From Pedobacter sp. Hv1 (GTDB taxonomy: Bacteria > Bacteroidota > Bacteroidia > Sphingobacteriales > Sphingobacteriaceae): a DNA stretch of 64,000 nt. Location: contig NZ_LLWP01000004.1 of NCBI RefSeq assembly GCF_001412215.1, positions 372,001 through 436,000 on the forward strand, in the 5' to 3' direction. Below the pieces are notes generated by a model. That model had not been told where the DNA came from and ran no database searches. It worked only from the letters and a program-made list of their open reading frames with translations. The position numbers and the translations under genes are program-made. Below are positions 27,239 to 36,835 of the stretch, piece by piece (position 1 is the stretch's first letter; each line of letters opens with the position of its first letter).

Positions 27239-27261
27239 GGTCGAGATTTATAATCTCGACC
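27239..27261. repeat. REP-like palindrome, third identical copy
   Basis: Ten-base arms GGTCGAGATT/AATCTCGACC around TAT, identical to 9997-10019 and 23033-23055. It lies 20 bases after the stop of the molybdenum subunit gene and before the converging end of the outer membrane protein gene. Confidence 0.88.
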
Positions 27262-27335
27262 TGTAGCGCATAAGGACACATCGTATTTTTGCGAACCATT
27301 GTAAATTGTTATTGAAATGATAGTGGGCTAAAATC

Positions 27336-29792
27336 TTAATTTTTAGATTTAACCCGACTTTGTTCACTATCAGAACTTTTGGAACGTTCTCTAGCTGCTT
27401 TTATGGAACTGCTGCCAAAATTGTAGCTAAAGCTTAGTCTAAATACCCGACTTTCTTCTTTTTGGTACAAGCGATAATCTTGTAATGGAAGCGCACTGCT
27501 AATTTTTGCTGCTCTTAAATTAAATACATCATTAGCGGCCAATTTAAGTGTTGCCTTTTTGTTGGCAAAAGACTTGCTCACACCAAAATCTATTCCGTAT
27601 AAGGGTTTTACTGCATAAGTACCATATACTTGCGCCGATTGATAATCCATAGACAACTCTGCATTAATAGATTTACTTACCGAAAAAGTCTGTGTGCTAT
27701 TCAATATATAGCTTAATTTTCCACTGCTAAATGGTGCGCCCATTAAGTTTGGCGACTTAAAATCTGTATAGTACAAAGTTGCATCATTGGTGGTATTCCA
27801 CCACTTGTTAATGGCTATTGGTGCACCAATATTGAGGTTATAGGTATTCTGACTTGCCAAGTTCTGTTCTAAAATCATCAACGTCTTTTTAACCGGATCA
27901 TTGATCAATGTAGTGGTAATTACATCTCTGGTATGGCTGTATCCTAAAGACCCGCTTATCTTCTCCATAAAGCTATAGGTAAACTCAAATGCGTTGGTAT
28001 ATTGAGGATTAAGATAGGGATTACCCTGTGAAAAGGTATATAAATCTGCAAAATAGACAAAAGGATTAAGCGATTGGTAATCAGGTCGATCTACCCTTTT
28101 GCTGTACGACAAACCAAACTCATGATCTTCGCCTACTGTTTTACTTAAACTCACATTCGGAAAAAAATCTATGTAGTTTCGCTTTACCCTGCTTTCTGTA
28201 ATTGGCGAATAACCTTCAGAATTGGTCAACTCGGTACGTAATCCTACTTGTAGGGTTAAGGCTTTAAACTTGTGTGTTAGATTTGCATAAGCAGCTGTAA
28301 TGGTTTCCTTATAGTTGAAAGCATTTTGCCTGTTCGCATCATTAACCCATTGCTGATCTATCAAATTCTCATGCCTAAAATTGTTGTTCGTGTTCACATA
28401 GCTATTTTTAACACCAGTTTCTAATTTGGTTTGGGTAGAGAAAGGGTAGGTGTAATCAATTTTGCCCGACCAGATCTTTACAGCTGCAGGTGTAGCCGTT
28501 CTAAAGATCAATGGAGGTTTATAGCCAGATCCGTTAGCTTTAAAAAAGTAATTATTGTAATTGATCTGGTTAATGTTGTCAAATTTTGCATAATCGAGAT
28601 CCGCATTTAGTTCTTGCCCCAAAGTATCTATTACCGACTTATAGTTCAGGTTATAGGTTTGATTGTTGTATTTGCTTTTACCTAAATTGCTTGCCACAAT
28701 AGCCGAATCATGCTGCAATTCTTGTGCACCAATTAAGGTATTGATCTTCGAGTTACTCTTATTGTTATTGTGGTAACCATTAAATGTGAACCCAATCGTA
28801 TTTTTATCATTTAATTCATAATCTAGCCCAATTTTATAAGTATTATTTTTACTCGTATTGATATCTCTTCCTTCTTGGTTAAAATAGGTAGTTTCGGTTT
28901 CAGACCGATCACTTCTTTTCAGGTTCAAGTCTTCAAAATTTTTGTCATTGGTATAATCGTAGCTACCAAAAACATTTAGTTTTTTATTCCTGTGGTTAAA
29001 ATTGATTCCACCATTGCTTTTGTAATGCTGGCCATAACCTGCACCTAGTAAAAGGTTCACATTGGTACCATAGTTCTGATTTTTCTTCAACTTGATGTTA
29101 ATCATCCCTCCACTACCAGCTGCATCATATTTAGCAGAAGGATTGTTAATTAGTTCAATAGTTTCAATGGTATTCCCATTGGTATTGCGTAACAAAGTGA
29201 TCAGCTGAGCCGAAGATAAATAGGTCAATTTTCCATTAATCATTACACTTACACTAGATTTTCCACGCAAGCTAATGTCGCCACTATTGTCTATGGTTAC
29301 GCCTGGTGCTTTGGCCAAAATATCCAATGCCGAATTTCCAGTGGCTAAAATACTATTGCCAACATTTAAAATGGTTTTGTCACTTTTCCTTTCAATTAAT
29401 GGTTTTTTTCTCGTGATACTGATTTCCCTCAATTGTTGCACTTGGATATGCAGCATGATTTGAGCTAGCGTAAATTGTGGCTTTTGTTCATCAATAACAA
29501 TCATGTTGGTTACAGACTGTTCATAGCCTAAAACTTCAATTTTTATGGCATAGGTACCAAAAGGTAGGTTTTCAAAGCTAAAATCTCCAGTTTCTGAGGT
29601 GAGGGTACCCTTAATTAATGTGGTGTCTTTTTGTAAGTACAGGCTTAATGTAGCAAAAGGGATCGGGACATTTTTTTCATCAACCAACTTGCCAATAATT
29701 TTACCAGGTGCAGGTTTGGTTTGGGCCTGAACAATAAACGAGATGAAAAGAAAAGATGCTAAAAGAATAGATCTAATAGTAGTGTGGAGCAT
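27336..29792 (-). CDS. Outer membrane beta-barrel protein, TonB-receptor-like
   Basis: The 818-residue protein has a signal peptide (ending IVQAQ), a carboxypeptidase-regulatory-like domain (about 30-115, with GKIIGKLVDEKNVPIPFATL), a plug domain (GNSALDILAKAPGVTIDNSG onward, about 150-235, including ISLRGKSSVSVMINGK) and a long C-terminal barrel of the OMP_b-brl_3 type. Such proteins are TonB-receptor-like, but no SusD partner is adjacent, so polysaccharide uptake is not suggested. Its cargo is unknown. It converges with the molybdenum hydroxylase operon. Confidence 0.88.
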   Translation of the reverse strand: MLHTTIRSILLASFLFISFIVQAQTKPAPGKIIGKLVDEKNVPIPFATLSLYLQKDTTLIKGTLTSETGDFSFENLPFGTYAIKIEVLGYEQSVTNMIVIDEQKPQFTLAQIMLHIQVQQLREISITRKKPLIERKSDKTILNVGNSILATGNSALDILAKAPGVTIDNSGDISLRGKSSVSVMINGKLTYLSSAQLITLLRNTNGNTIETIELINNPSAKYDAAGSGGMINIKLKKNQNYGTNVNLLLGAGYGQHYKSNGGINFNHRNKKLNVFGSYDYTNDKNFEDLNLKRSDRSETETTYFNQEGRDINTSKNNTYKIGLDYELNDKNTIGFTFNGYHNNNKSNSKINTLIGAQELQHDSAIVASNLGKSKYNNQTYNLNYKSVIDTLGQELNADLDYAKFDNINQINYNNYFFKANGSGYKPPLIFRTATPAAVKIWSGKIDYTYPFSTQTKLETGVKNSYVNTNNNFRHENLIDQQWVNDANRQNAFNYKETITAAYANLTHKFKALTLQVGLRTELTNSEGYSPITESRVKRNYIDFFPNVSLSKTVGEDHEFGLSYSKRVDRPDYQSLNPFVYFADLYTFSQGNPYLNPQYTNAFEFTYSFMEKISGSLGYSHTRDVITTTLINDPVKKTLMILEQNLASQNTYNLNIGAPIAINKWWNTTNDATLYYTDFKSPNLMGAPFSSGKLSYILNSTQTFSVSKSINAELSMDYQSAQVYGTYAVKPLYGIDFGVSKSFANKKATLKLAANDVFNLRAAKISSALPLQDYRLYQKEESRVFRLSFSYNFGSSSIKAARERSKSSDSEQSRVKSKN

Positions 29793-29910
29793 GTTAAAAT
29801 ATAAAGTTTGTTAAAGGTTAAAGCAAAATTAACCGATAATTAAATCGTTATATTTATTTTAACATAGTTTAACCCCTTCTGTTAAATTGAGTTAAGAAGT
29901 GTTAAAAACC

Positions 29911-30573
29911 TTATTTTTCTGTTGGATTTTTCTTTTTTAAAGCTAATTTTTCTACCGTCTTCTTTATCCGATCTATTCTGGTCTTTTCTTGTTTGGCACT
30001 GAGTACCCACAATACATATTCTTTACGATTAGAATAGGAGAGTTGCGTATAAAAATCTAAAGCCACATTGTTTTTTTCCAAAGCTAATTTCAAATCAGGT
30101 GGAAGGTTCACAATTTTATGCTTTACATCTACATATTCGCCATACTCATTATTTTGAATTTCGGCATTGCCCATTCCAGATTTCTTGGTATTGTCTATAG
30201 GTTTTATTCTAAGTGCGGTCCAAACCTGATCTATAGCAGCAGAAGCACATGGAGTTAGCTGATAGTTTTTTAAATCATCCCAACTCTGCATCAGGTTTAA
30301 ATCGCTGGCCAAATTCGATTTTGCTTTGGGATACATGATCCAACAAATGGTTTTCCCCAGTATCAATTGATGCTTTGCAGTTAAAGCAGCTAACATTTCT
30401 GCTTTGGTAATTGCAAAAATAAGTAGGGCATCAAAATCTTTGGTTTCGTTTAATGAAATTTCAATATCATTTGGCACCGTGCCCACTATGGCAGGAAAAT
30501 TTGTTGGTGCGTTTAATACTTGAACCTTAAAACCAGACTTGAGCTGTAGTTTCTTTAAAAGTAGATTATCCAT
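29911..30573 (-). CDS. YdeI/OmpD-associated family protein
   Basis: The 220-residue soluble protein has an N-terminal half that looks like the small DUF-type domain seen in YdeI relatives and a C-terminal helical segment, LPPDLKLALEKNNVALDFY and RKEYVLWVLSAKQEKTRIDRI, which is the bacteriocin-protection YdeI/OmpD-associated (OmdA) pattern. The lysine-rich tail is usual. The molecular function of the family is not established. It lies 22 bases downstream of the methyltransferase gene on the same strand. Confidence 0.75.
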   Translation of the reverse strand: MDNLLLKKLQLKSGFKVQVLNAPTNFPAIVGTVPNDIEISLNETKDFDALLIFAITKAEMLAALTAKHQLILGKTICWIMYPKAKSNLASDLNLMQSWDDLKNYQLTPCASAAIDQVWTALRIKPIDNTKKSGMGNAEIQNNEYGEYVDVKHKIVNLPPDLKLALEKNNVALDFYTQLSYSNRKEYVLWVLSAKQEKTRIDRIKKTVEKLALKKKNPTEK

Positions 30574-30595
30574 TATTCAACTGAGCTAACAAATT

Positions 30596-31126
30596 CTAAA
30601 GTTTTAATTTAGCAAAGAAATCCCAAAGTACAATACCTGCAGAAATTACAATATTAAAAGAGTGTTTGGTACCAAATTGCGGTATTTCAATACAGTTGTC
30701 AATTTTCTGCATGGCTTCATCACTTACCCCATTTACCTCATTTCCAAAAATTAAGGCATATTTCTGATTTGTAGCAGGCTTAAAAGTATTGAGCATGGCG
30801 CTATTTTCTGCCTGTTCTATGGCAATGATCTGATAGCCTTCTTCACGTAAGGTGTCAATAGCTACCAAGGTATCCTCAAAATGGATCCAATCTACAGATT
30901 GAGTAGCACCTAAGGCAGTTTTCTCTATTTCGCGGTGCGGAGGTTGGGCTGTAATACCACAAAGCACCACCTTTTCTATAGAAAAACCATCAGCCGTTCT
31001 AAAAACCGAGCCTACATTGTGCATGCTCCTTACGTTATCCAACACTACTACCACAGGTAGTTTTTCTTGCTCTTTAAATTCTTGTATAGCTACACGATTG
31101 AGTTCATCGAGTTTTAATTTTCGCAT
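30596..31126 (-). CDS. SpoU/TrmH family RNA 2'-O-methyltransferase
   Basis: The 176-residue SPOUT-fold protein shows motif 1 (LDNVRSMHNVGSVFRTADGF, about 29-48), motif 2 (IFGNEVNGVSDE) and motif 3 (IPQFGTKHSFNIVISAGIVLW), which form the knotted SAM site. It methylates ribose in tRNA or rRNA; the N-terminal specificity domain is minimal, so the target cannot be named. It lies 30 bases downstream of galK on the same strand. Confidence 0.9.
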   Translation of the reverse strand: MRKLKLDELNRVAIQEFKEQEKLPVVVVLDNVRSMHNVGSVFRTADGFSIEKVVLCGITAQPPHREIEKTALGATQSVDWIHFEDTLVAIDTLREEGYQIIAIEQAENSAMLNTFKPATNQKYALIFGNEVNGVSDEAMQKIDNCIEIPQFGTKHSFNIVISAGIVLWDFFAKLKL

Positions 31127-31156
31127 GCTGCAAACTTAAAAATTATTATTGAAGCT

Positions 31157-32308
31157 TTAAACAGCCTTTACACCATCGCCAATCTGATGGATATAAATAA
31201 CCGCAGGATAACCAACTTCAGTTACATAATAATCGGTTAATTGTTTAGCAAAATCTTCTTCGTAGCCTTTTTTAAGCAGGGCGATGGCACAACCGCCAAA
31301 GCCAGCACCCGTCATCCGGGCACCAATTACCTGTTCGTAACCACTACAAAAATCTACTACAGTATCTAGTTCTTTACCCGAAACTTCATAAAGCTCTTTT
31401 AGCGATTGATGAGAAGCATACATTAACCTGCCAAATTCTTCCAATTCGCCCATATTTAAAGCCTTGGCCGCCAAATGAACACGGTCATTCTCTTTAACCA
31501 CATGCGTGGCTCGTTTTAAAATGGTTTCATCTGTAATTAAATGGCTGTGCAAGGCAAATTTTTCGGCAGTCAGTTCGCAAAGGTTATGGATGTTGATTTC
31601 TTGTTGCAGGGCAGCTAAAGCAGTTCCACATTGTGCAAACCTTTCATTGTACTTAGATTCTTCTAATTTTCTGGTTTTATTGGTATTGATGATCGCCAAT
31701 TGGTAGTCACCTAAATCACAATCTACCACTTTGTATTTCAAGGTATAGCAATTTAACACCAAGGCTTTGTCTGCTTCGCCAAAGGCAATAGCAAACTGGT
31801 CCATAATTCCAGAATTTAATCCGATAAAGTTATTTTCAACGCTTTTAGAGAGTTTGACCAGCTCTAATTTATCATGATTTAGATTAAAATAATCATTCAG
31901 CGCAAAAGCGGTTAACACTTCAATAGAAGCAGATGAAGAAAGTCCGGCACCAATTGGAATGTTACCAAAAAACAATAAATCCAGACCTGTGGCATTCCAA
32001 TCTAATTGTTGAAGCTCATGAAAAACACCCAAAGGATAGTTGTACCATTCTGTACCTGTTTTCTTATAACTTTTTGCTATTGGAATAATAGCTTCTTCTT
32101 CAAAATTTACACTTTTAAACCTGATCACAGAATCAGAGTTAGGTGCTAAGAGCAACCATGTTCCAGCAGTAATGGCACAAGGCATTACCAAACCGCCATT
32201 GTAATCGATATGTTCGCCTATTAAATTAACCCTACCTGGTGCAAAGTAGCTTGCTGTTGGCTGCTGCTGATATCTGCTTTGAAATACTTCGATTAACTGC
32301 TCCTTCAT
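31157..32308 (-). CDS. galK: Galactokinase
   Basis: The 383-residue GHMP kinase has the galactokinase signature GRVNLIGEHIDYNGG (about 25-39), the ATP-binding GNIPIGAGLSSSASIE and the C-terminal ARMTGAGFGGCAIAL. It phosphorylates galactose for the Leloir pathway. It is divergent from the aldose epimerase across 67 bases, so both may share a control region, although the gap shows no clear operator. Confidence 0.96.
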   Translation of the reverse strand: MKEQLIEVFQSRYQQQPTASYFAPGRVNLIGEHIDYNGGLVMPCAITAGTWLLLAPNSDSVIRFKSVNFEEEAIIPIAKSYKKTGTEWYNYPLGVFHELQQLDWNATGLDLLFFGNIPIGAGLSSSASIEVLTAFALNDYFNLNHDKLELVKLSKSVENNFIGLNSGIMDQFAIAFGEADKALVLNCYTLKYKVVDCDLGDYQLAIINTNKTRKLEESKYNERFAQCGTALAALQQEINIHNLCELTAEKFALHSHLITDETILKRATHVVKENDRVHLAAKALNMGELEEFGRLMYASHQSLKELYEVSGKELDTVVDFCSGYEQVIGARMTGAGFGGCAIALLKKGYEEDFAKQLTDYYVTEVGYPAVIYIHQIGDGVKAV

Positions 32309-32375
32309 AAAATGTGTTTTCTTGGTAGAATTTTGAGTTTAAGTTGTAATTTAGCTCGGCGCTAAGATACAATTT

Positions 32376-33422
32376 ATGAAAGCAAAGCAGATACACACCA
32401 ATACTTTTATTGACCAAAAAGAAGTAGTAATAGTAGAGTTAAAAAATGACAAGGGAAGCTTTGTTAAACTCTTTAACTATGGTACAATTATTAACCAATT
32501 TGTAGTAACCAATGCCCACGGTGAACAACAGGACATTGTGCTAGGCTTCGACAAGTTTGAAGACTACATCAACCCAGCTTATTTAGCCAACTACCCTTAT
32601 TTTGGTGCCATTATAGGCCGTTATGCCAATAGGATAAAAAATGGACAGTTTGAGTTAGACAGTATTGAATATCAATTGGCTACCAACAACGGCAAAGACT
32701 GTTTACATGGTGGTGAAATTGGTTTCGATAAAAAGGTATGGGACATTGTTAATATTGGCGAAGAACCACATGCCAGCGTAACCTTTCAATATTTTAGTCT
32801 TGATGGAGAAGAAAACTTCCCTGGAGATTTAGCCATACAACTCACTTTTGAGTTGACCAATAATGATGAGCTAATTCTTACCTATCAGGCAGATACAGAT
32901 GAGGCTACACCCATCAACTTAACACACCATAGTTATTTCAATCTTTCTCCAAAAGGAGAGTCCATCATCAATCATATCCATCAAATGAATGCCGCTAACT
33001 ATCTAGAGCAGGATAGCAATTTTGTGGTTACGGGCAAGTTGATTCCTGTAGTAGACACTATCCACGATTTTACCAAACCAAAAGCCATAGGAGCAAACTG
33101 GGACAGCGAAAGTGGTTATGATCAAACTTATGTGTTAGATAAAGAATATGGCGCATTAACACTGGCCAGTAAAACAACCGAAACAAGTAGTGGACTTTCT
33201 TTGTTAATTTATACTACAGAGCCTGTTGCCCATTTGTATACAGCCAAGTATCTGTCAGTTAAAAATGGAAAGAACGGAAAAGATTATGGTGAATTTGATG
33301 CCTTTTGTGTAGAAACTCAACATCATCCAAATGCGCTGAACATTCCACATTTTCCAAGTACGATTTTGCAACCAGAAGAAGTGTATACACAGACTACCAT
33401 TTATAAGGTTTTAATACATTAA
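32376..33422 (+). CDS. galM: Aldose 1-epimerase (galactose mutarotase)
   Basis: The 348-residue beta-sandwich enzyme shows GAIIGRYANRIKNGQF (about 76-91), LTHHSYFNL containing the catalytic histidine (about 180-190) and a C-terminal FDAFCVETQHHPNALN with the catalytic glutamate. It interconverts sugar anomers and supplies alpha-galactose to the divergent GalK. No signal peptide is visible, so it is cytoplasmic. Confidence 0.93.
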   Translation: MKAKQIHTNTFIDQKEVVIVELKNDKGSFVKLFNYGTIINQFVVTNAHGEQQDIVLGFDKFEDYINPAYLANYPYFGAIIGRYANRIKNGQFELDSIEYQLATNNGKDCLHGGEIGFDKKVWDIVNIGEEPHASVTFQYFSLDGEENFPGDLAIQLTFELTNNDELILTYQADTDEATPINLTHHSYFNLSPKGESIINHIHQMNAANYLEQDSNFVVTGKLIPVVDTIHDFTKPKAIGANWDSESGYDQTYVLDKEYGALTLASKTTETSSGLSLLIYTTEPVAHLYTAKYLSVKNGKNGKDYGEFDAFCVETQHHPNALNIPHFPSTILQPEEVYTQTTIYKVLIH

Positions 33423-33431
33423 ACCAAGCCT

Positions 33432-33824
33432 ATGTTCACAATTGAAAGTATACAACTTGCCAAAAGCAAGACCAAAACCGGTGCAGATTTTCCAAATTTC
33501 GTTAAAGAGATTAAGGCTATGGGTGTAATTAGAAATGATGTATATGTAATGAATGGCATGGCAGTTTACTTTGGCAACGATAACCATACCGTAGAAAGTG
33601 CTCCGGCTTACGAGAATTTATTGATCGAAGTACAGTCTTCGCCAGAAGATTTCAAAGCAGCATTGAAAATTCATCAACAAGGCCAAACAGATTATCAAAC
33701 ATTTTGTAGAGAGGCTGCTGCTGCAGGTGTAGAAAAATGGGTTACAGACCTAACTGCAATGACGGTAACTTATCTAGATGCAAGCGGACATGAGCTGCTG
33801 GTTGAGCAGATCCCGAATTGTTAA
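33432..33824 (+). CDS. DUF1398 family protein
   Basis: The 130-residue soluble protein is recognised by FTIESIQLAKSKTKTGADFP at the start and the FCREAAAAGVEKWVTDL plus MTVTYLD segments near the end, typical of DUF1398. The function of the family is unknown. It starts nine bases after galM and is probably co-transcribed with it, but a link to sugar metabolism is only positional. Confidence 0.8.
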   Translation: MFTIESIQLAKSKTKTGADFPNFVKEIKAMGVIRNDVYVMNGMAVYFGNDNHTVESAPAYENLLIEVQSSPEDFKAALKIHQQGQTDYQTFCREAAAAGVEKWVTDLTAMTVTYLDASGHELLVEQIPNC

Positions 33825-33919
33825 TTAATGTTAAATTTGTTCTTTTGTAACAAGAATATTATATATAATTATATATTTTTGTAAGGTTAGGTTAAACCAA
33901 GTATAAAACTCCATCTTTT

Positions 33920-35131
33920 GTGTTCTCTTTAAATAAAAAAGAGTCGACGCTTTCCTTTTGGCAAAGAGTCGGCAATCTGTTAAACAATCAAAAATTCATA
34001 CTTGGCGTATGGATTTTACTCGTGGTAGTTGTTGCCATTAAGCAATTCTTTAAACCTTCGATCAATAACAATTATTTAATTTTCAAACACGCCTATTTTC
34101 ATGCGGTTGATCACCTCAACCTATATATTGTACATCCCGAACACCTGGACACCAATCATTACGGGCCATTTTTTAGTTTGCTGATAGCACCTTTTGCCAT
34201 TTTACCAGATTATATAGGCATGTTCTTTTGGCAGTTGGCCAATGTACTTTTTCTTTATTTTGCCATTAAACAATTACCAATTGAGCAAAGAAAAATCAAT
34301 GCCGTTTATTGGATTGTAGCACACGAAATGCTGACCTCTATGTTCAGTTTTCAATTTAACATTTCTATAGCAGCCATTATTATTTTGGCCTATGTATGTA
34401 TTGAAAAGAAACAGAATTTTTGGGCCACTTTTGTCATTATGTTGGGCACTTTTGTAAAACTTTATGGTATTGTAGGCCTTGCCTTTTTCTTTTTTGCCAA
34501 AGAAAAACCCAAATTTATTGCCTATTGCTTTTTTTGGGGCATTGTTTTCTTAGTTGCACCCATGATCTTCTTTACCCCAAGCTACATCCTTCAATCTTAT
34601 CATGATTGGTATGTTTCCTTGTCTGAAAAACAATTGTTAAATGCTTCATTGGTGTCCATGCAAGATATCTCTGTAATGGGCATGGTAAGAAGAATTGCCC
34701 AGGATCCAACTATACCAAACCTACCTTTCTTATTAACAGGTTTAATCTTATTTGCTTTACCGTACTTACGCATTAAACAATATAAAGCACCATTGTTCAG
34801 GTTATTCTTCTTGGCTTCAACCTTAATATTTACAGTTATTTTCAGTAATTCTTCCGAGTCGCCCACCTATGTAATTGCTTTTGCAGGTGTTGCTATCTGG
34901 TTTGTGGTTCAAGAAAAACCTATCAATAAGGGTGTAATTGCATTATTTGTATTGGCATTGTTATTAACCACGCTATCAGCCTCTGATCTATTTCCTAAAT
35001 ACCTTAGAGAAAATTATATCAAACCTTATTCTTTAAAAGCATTACCTTGCATCTTAATATGGCTAGTTCTAACCTATGAACTCTTAATTAAACAATTTGA
35101 TTTAACACAGATTAAAGCCAAAAATGAATAA
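33920..35131 (+). CDS. GT87 family polyprenyl-phosphate sugar transferase
   Basis: The 403-residue protein has about ten transmembrane segments and the GT87/DUF2029 pattern, with a first periplasmic loop bearing the acidic residues of AYFHAVDHLNLY and the phrase YGPFFSLLIAPFAILP. The start is a GTG (MFSLNKKESTLSF). Such enzymes use polyprenyl-phosphate mannose (or similar) donors on the periplasmic face. It overlaps the next glycosyltransferase by eight bases, so it belongs to a lipid-linked sugar module. Acceptor unknown. Confidence 0.83.
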   Translation: MFSLNKKESTLSFWQRVGNLLNNQKFILGVWILLVVVVAIKQFFKPSINNNYLIFKHAYFHAVDHLNLYIVHPEHLDTNHYGPFFSLLIAPFAILPDYIGMFFWQLANVLFLYFAIKQLPIEQRKINAVYWIVAHEMLTSMFSFQFNISIAAIIILAYVCIEKKQNFWATFVIMLGTFVKLYGIVGLAFFFFAKEKPKFIAYCFFWGIVFLVAPMIFFTPSYILQSYHDWYVSLSEKQLLNASLVSMQDISVMGMVRRIAQDPTIPNLPFLLTGLILFALPYLRIKQYKAPLFRLFFLASTLIFTVIFSNSSESPTYVIAFAGVAIWFVVQEKPINKGVIALFVLALLLTTLSASDLFPKYLRENYIKPYSLKALPCILIWLVLTYELLIKQFDLTQIKAKNE

Positions 35132-36059
35132 ACTCGTCTCAATTGTTATCCCAGCACATAACGAAGAAGAAAATATTATTGTCATTGTAGACCGAATAGA
35201 AAAGGTTTTCGAAACGTTAACTTACGATTTTGAAATCTTGGTTGTAGATGACGGTGGAACAGATAGAACATTAGAAGTAATTGAAGATTTGGCAAAAATA
35301 AAAAGCAACTTCTTTTACATTGAATTCTCTAGAAATTTTGGTCACCAACCCGCATTAAAGGCCGGTTTAGATTATGCCAAAGGCGATTGTGTGATTTCAT
35401 TAGATGCAGATCTTCAACACCCCCCAGAGCTGTTTAAACAGATGTTAGAGAAGTGGGATGAGGGCTATGAAATTGTATATACCCGCAGAAAAGAAGACAA
35501 ACGCCTATCTTTTAAAAAGAGGGCTACATCTAAGTACTTCTACAGATTAATGAACTCTTTATCAGATATAGAGATTGAGGCTGGAACTGCAGATTTTAGG
35601 CTGTTGGATAGAAAAACTGTAGATGTATTGAAACAGTTTAAAGAGAATGATCCTTTTATTAGAGGATTGGTTAAATGGCTTGGTTTTAAGCAATATGCTA
35701 TAGATTATATTCCAGATCAACGTTTCTCTGGTGCCAGTAAATACAATCTTAAAAAGATGCGTAAACTGGCTATTCATGGCGTTACCTCCTTAACTACAAG
35801 ACCTTTACATACTGCAGTATATCTTGGTTTCTTCTTTTCTTTCATTTCCTTATTGTATATCCCTTATGTATTGTATGCCTATTATATTGGCAAGCATGTA
35901 AGTGGTTGGGCTTCGCTAATTACAACCATTGCTTTTTTTGGTGGACTGCAATTGATCATCTTAGGCATTATCGGTATATATATTGGAAAAATGTTTATGC
36001 AGGGCAAAAACAGACCAAATTATATTATCCGTTCTACCAACCTTAAAGATATTCTTTAA
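35124..36059 (+). CDS. GT2 glycosyltransferase, DPM1/GtrB-like, membrane anchored
   Basis: The 311-residue protein starts with the GT2 fold (SIVIPAHNEEENI, VVDDGGTDRT, then DADLQHPPE as the metal-binding DxD region) and ends with two transmembrane segments (about 225-245 and 265-285). This architecture fits polyprenyl-phosphate sugar synthases. It would charge undecaprenyl phosphate with a sugar for the GT87 enzyme upstream; a GtrA-type flippase candidate lies at 36832. It overlaps the next gene by one base (TAATG). Confidence 0.9.
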   Translation: MNKLVSIVIPAHNEEENIIVIVDRIEKVFETLTYDFEILVVDDGGTDRTLEVIEDLAKIKSNFFYIEFSRNFGHQPALKAGLDYAKGDCVISLDADLQHPPELFKQMLEKWDEGYEIVYTRRKEDKRLSFKKRATSKYFYRLMNSLSDIEIEAGTADFRLLDRKTVDVLKQFKENDPFIRGLVKWLGFKQYAIDYIPDQRFSGASKYNLKKMRKLAIHGVTSLTTRPLHTAVYLGFFFSFISLLYIPYVLYAYYIGKHVSGWASLITTIAFFGGLQLIILGIIGIYIGKMFMQGKNRPNYIIRSTNLKDIL

Positions 36060-36835
36060 TGGTATTGTTAAGTTTTGATATCGAAGAGTTTGATATGGCT
36101 TTCGAATATGGGAAATCCATTTCATTTGAAGACCAAATCAGTATTTCTATAACAGGTACTACCACTATATTAGACTTATTGGCAAAGCATCAGTTTAAAG
36201 CTACTTTTTTTTCTACAGCTACTTTTGCTTTAAATGCACCTGAAATTATTGCTAGAATTAAAAATGAAGGCCATGAGCTGGCTTCTCATGGTTATTACCA
36301 TTCTAAATTTGAGGTTAAAGATTTATTGACCTCAAAGCAAAAACTAGAAGAACTTTCTGGCTTGCCCATTACTGGATATCGAATGCCAAGAATGATGCCT
36401 GTAGACGAAATAGAGATTGAAAAAGCTGGTTATGTTTACAATAGTTCTATCAATCCAACTTGGTTGCCTGGCCGCTATAATAACCTGCACATATCCAGAA
36501 CCTATTTTAAACAAGGTAAAGTACTACAATTACCTGCATCAGTAAGTCCATTATTGCGGATCCCATTGTTCTGGTTATCATTCCATAATTTCCCATTGGG
36601 ATTATATCAACACTTGGCCAAAAGAGCCTATCAAAAAGATGGTTACCTCAACATCTATTTCCACCCTTGGGAATTTACAGATCTTAAAGACAAAAAGCGT
36701 TACGGATTTCCGGGTTATGTAAGTAAAAACTCAGGTAAAGACATGCAAGATAGGATGGATCGATTGATGGCTTGGTTCAACACAAAGGGTTATCCTAATG
36801 GTACCATTAATCAATTTATTCAACCCTTAGTTTAA
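36059..36835 (+). CDS. Polysaccharide deacetylase family protein
   Basis: The 258-residue NodB-type (CE4) protein shows LLSFDIEEFDMA (catalytic Asp and metal Asp region), ATFFSTATFA, and the HELASHGYYHSKF motif supplying the metal-binding histidines. FHPWEF near the end is typical of the PuuE/WbmS-like branch. No signal peptide is present, so it probably acts in the cytoplasm on a lipid-linked or nucleotide-linked sugar. It is coupled to the GT2 gene and overlaps the converging gtrA-like gene by four bases at the ends. Confidence 0.87.
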   Translation: MVLLSFDIEEFDMAFEYGKSISFEDQISISITGTTTILDLLAKHQFKATFFSTATFALNAPEIIARIKNEGHELASHGYYHSKFEVKDLLTSKQKLEELSGLPITGYRMPRMMPVDEIEIEKAGYVYNSSINPTWLPGRYNNLHISRTYFKQGKVLQLPASVSPLLRIPLFWLSFHNFPLGLYQHLAKRAYQKDGYLNIYFHPWEFTDLKDKKRYGFPGYVSKNSGKDMQDRMDRLMAWFNTKGYPNGTINQFIQPLV

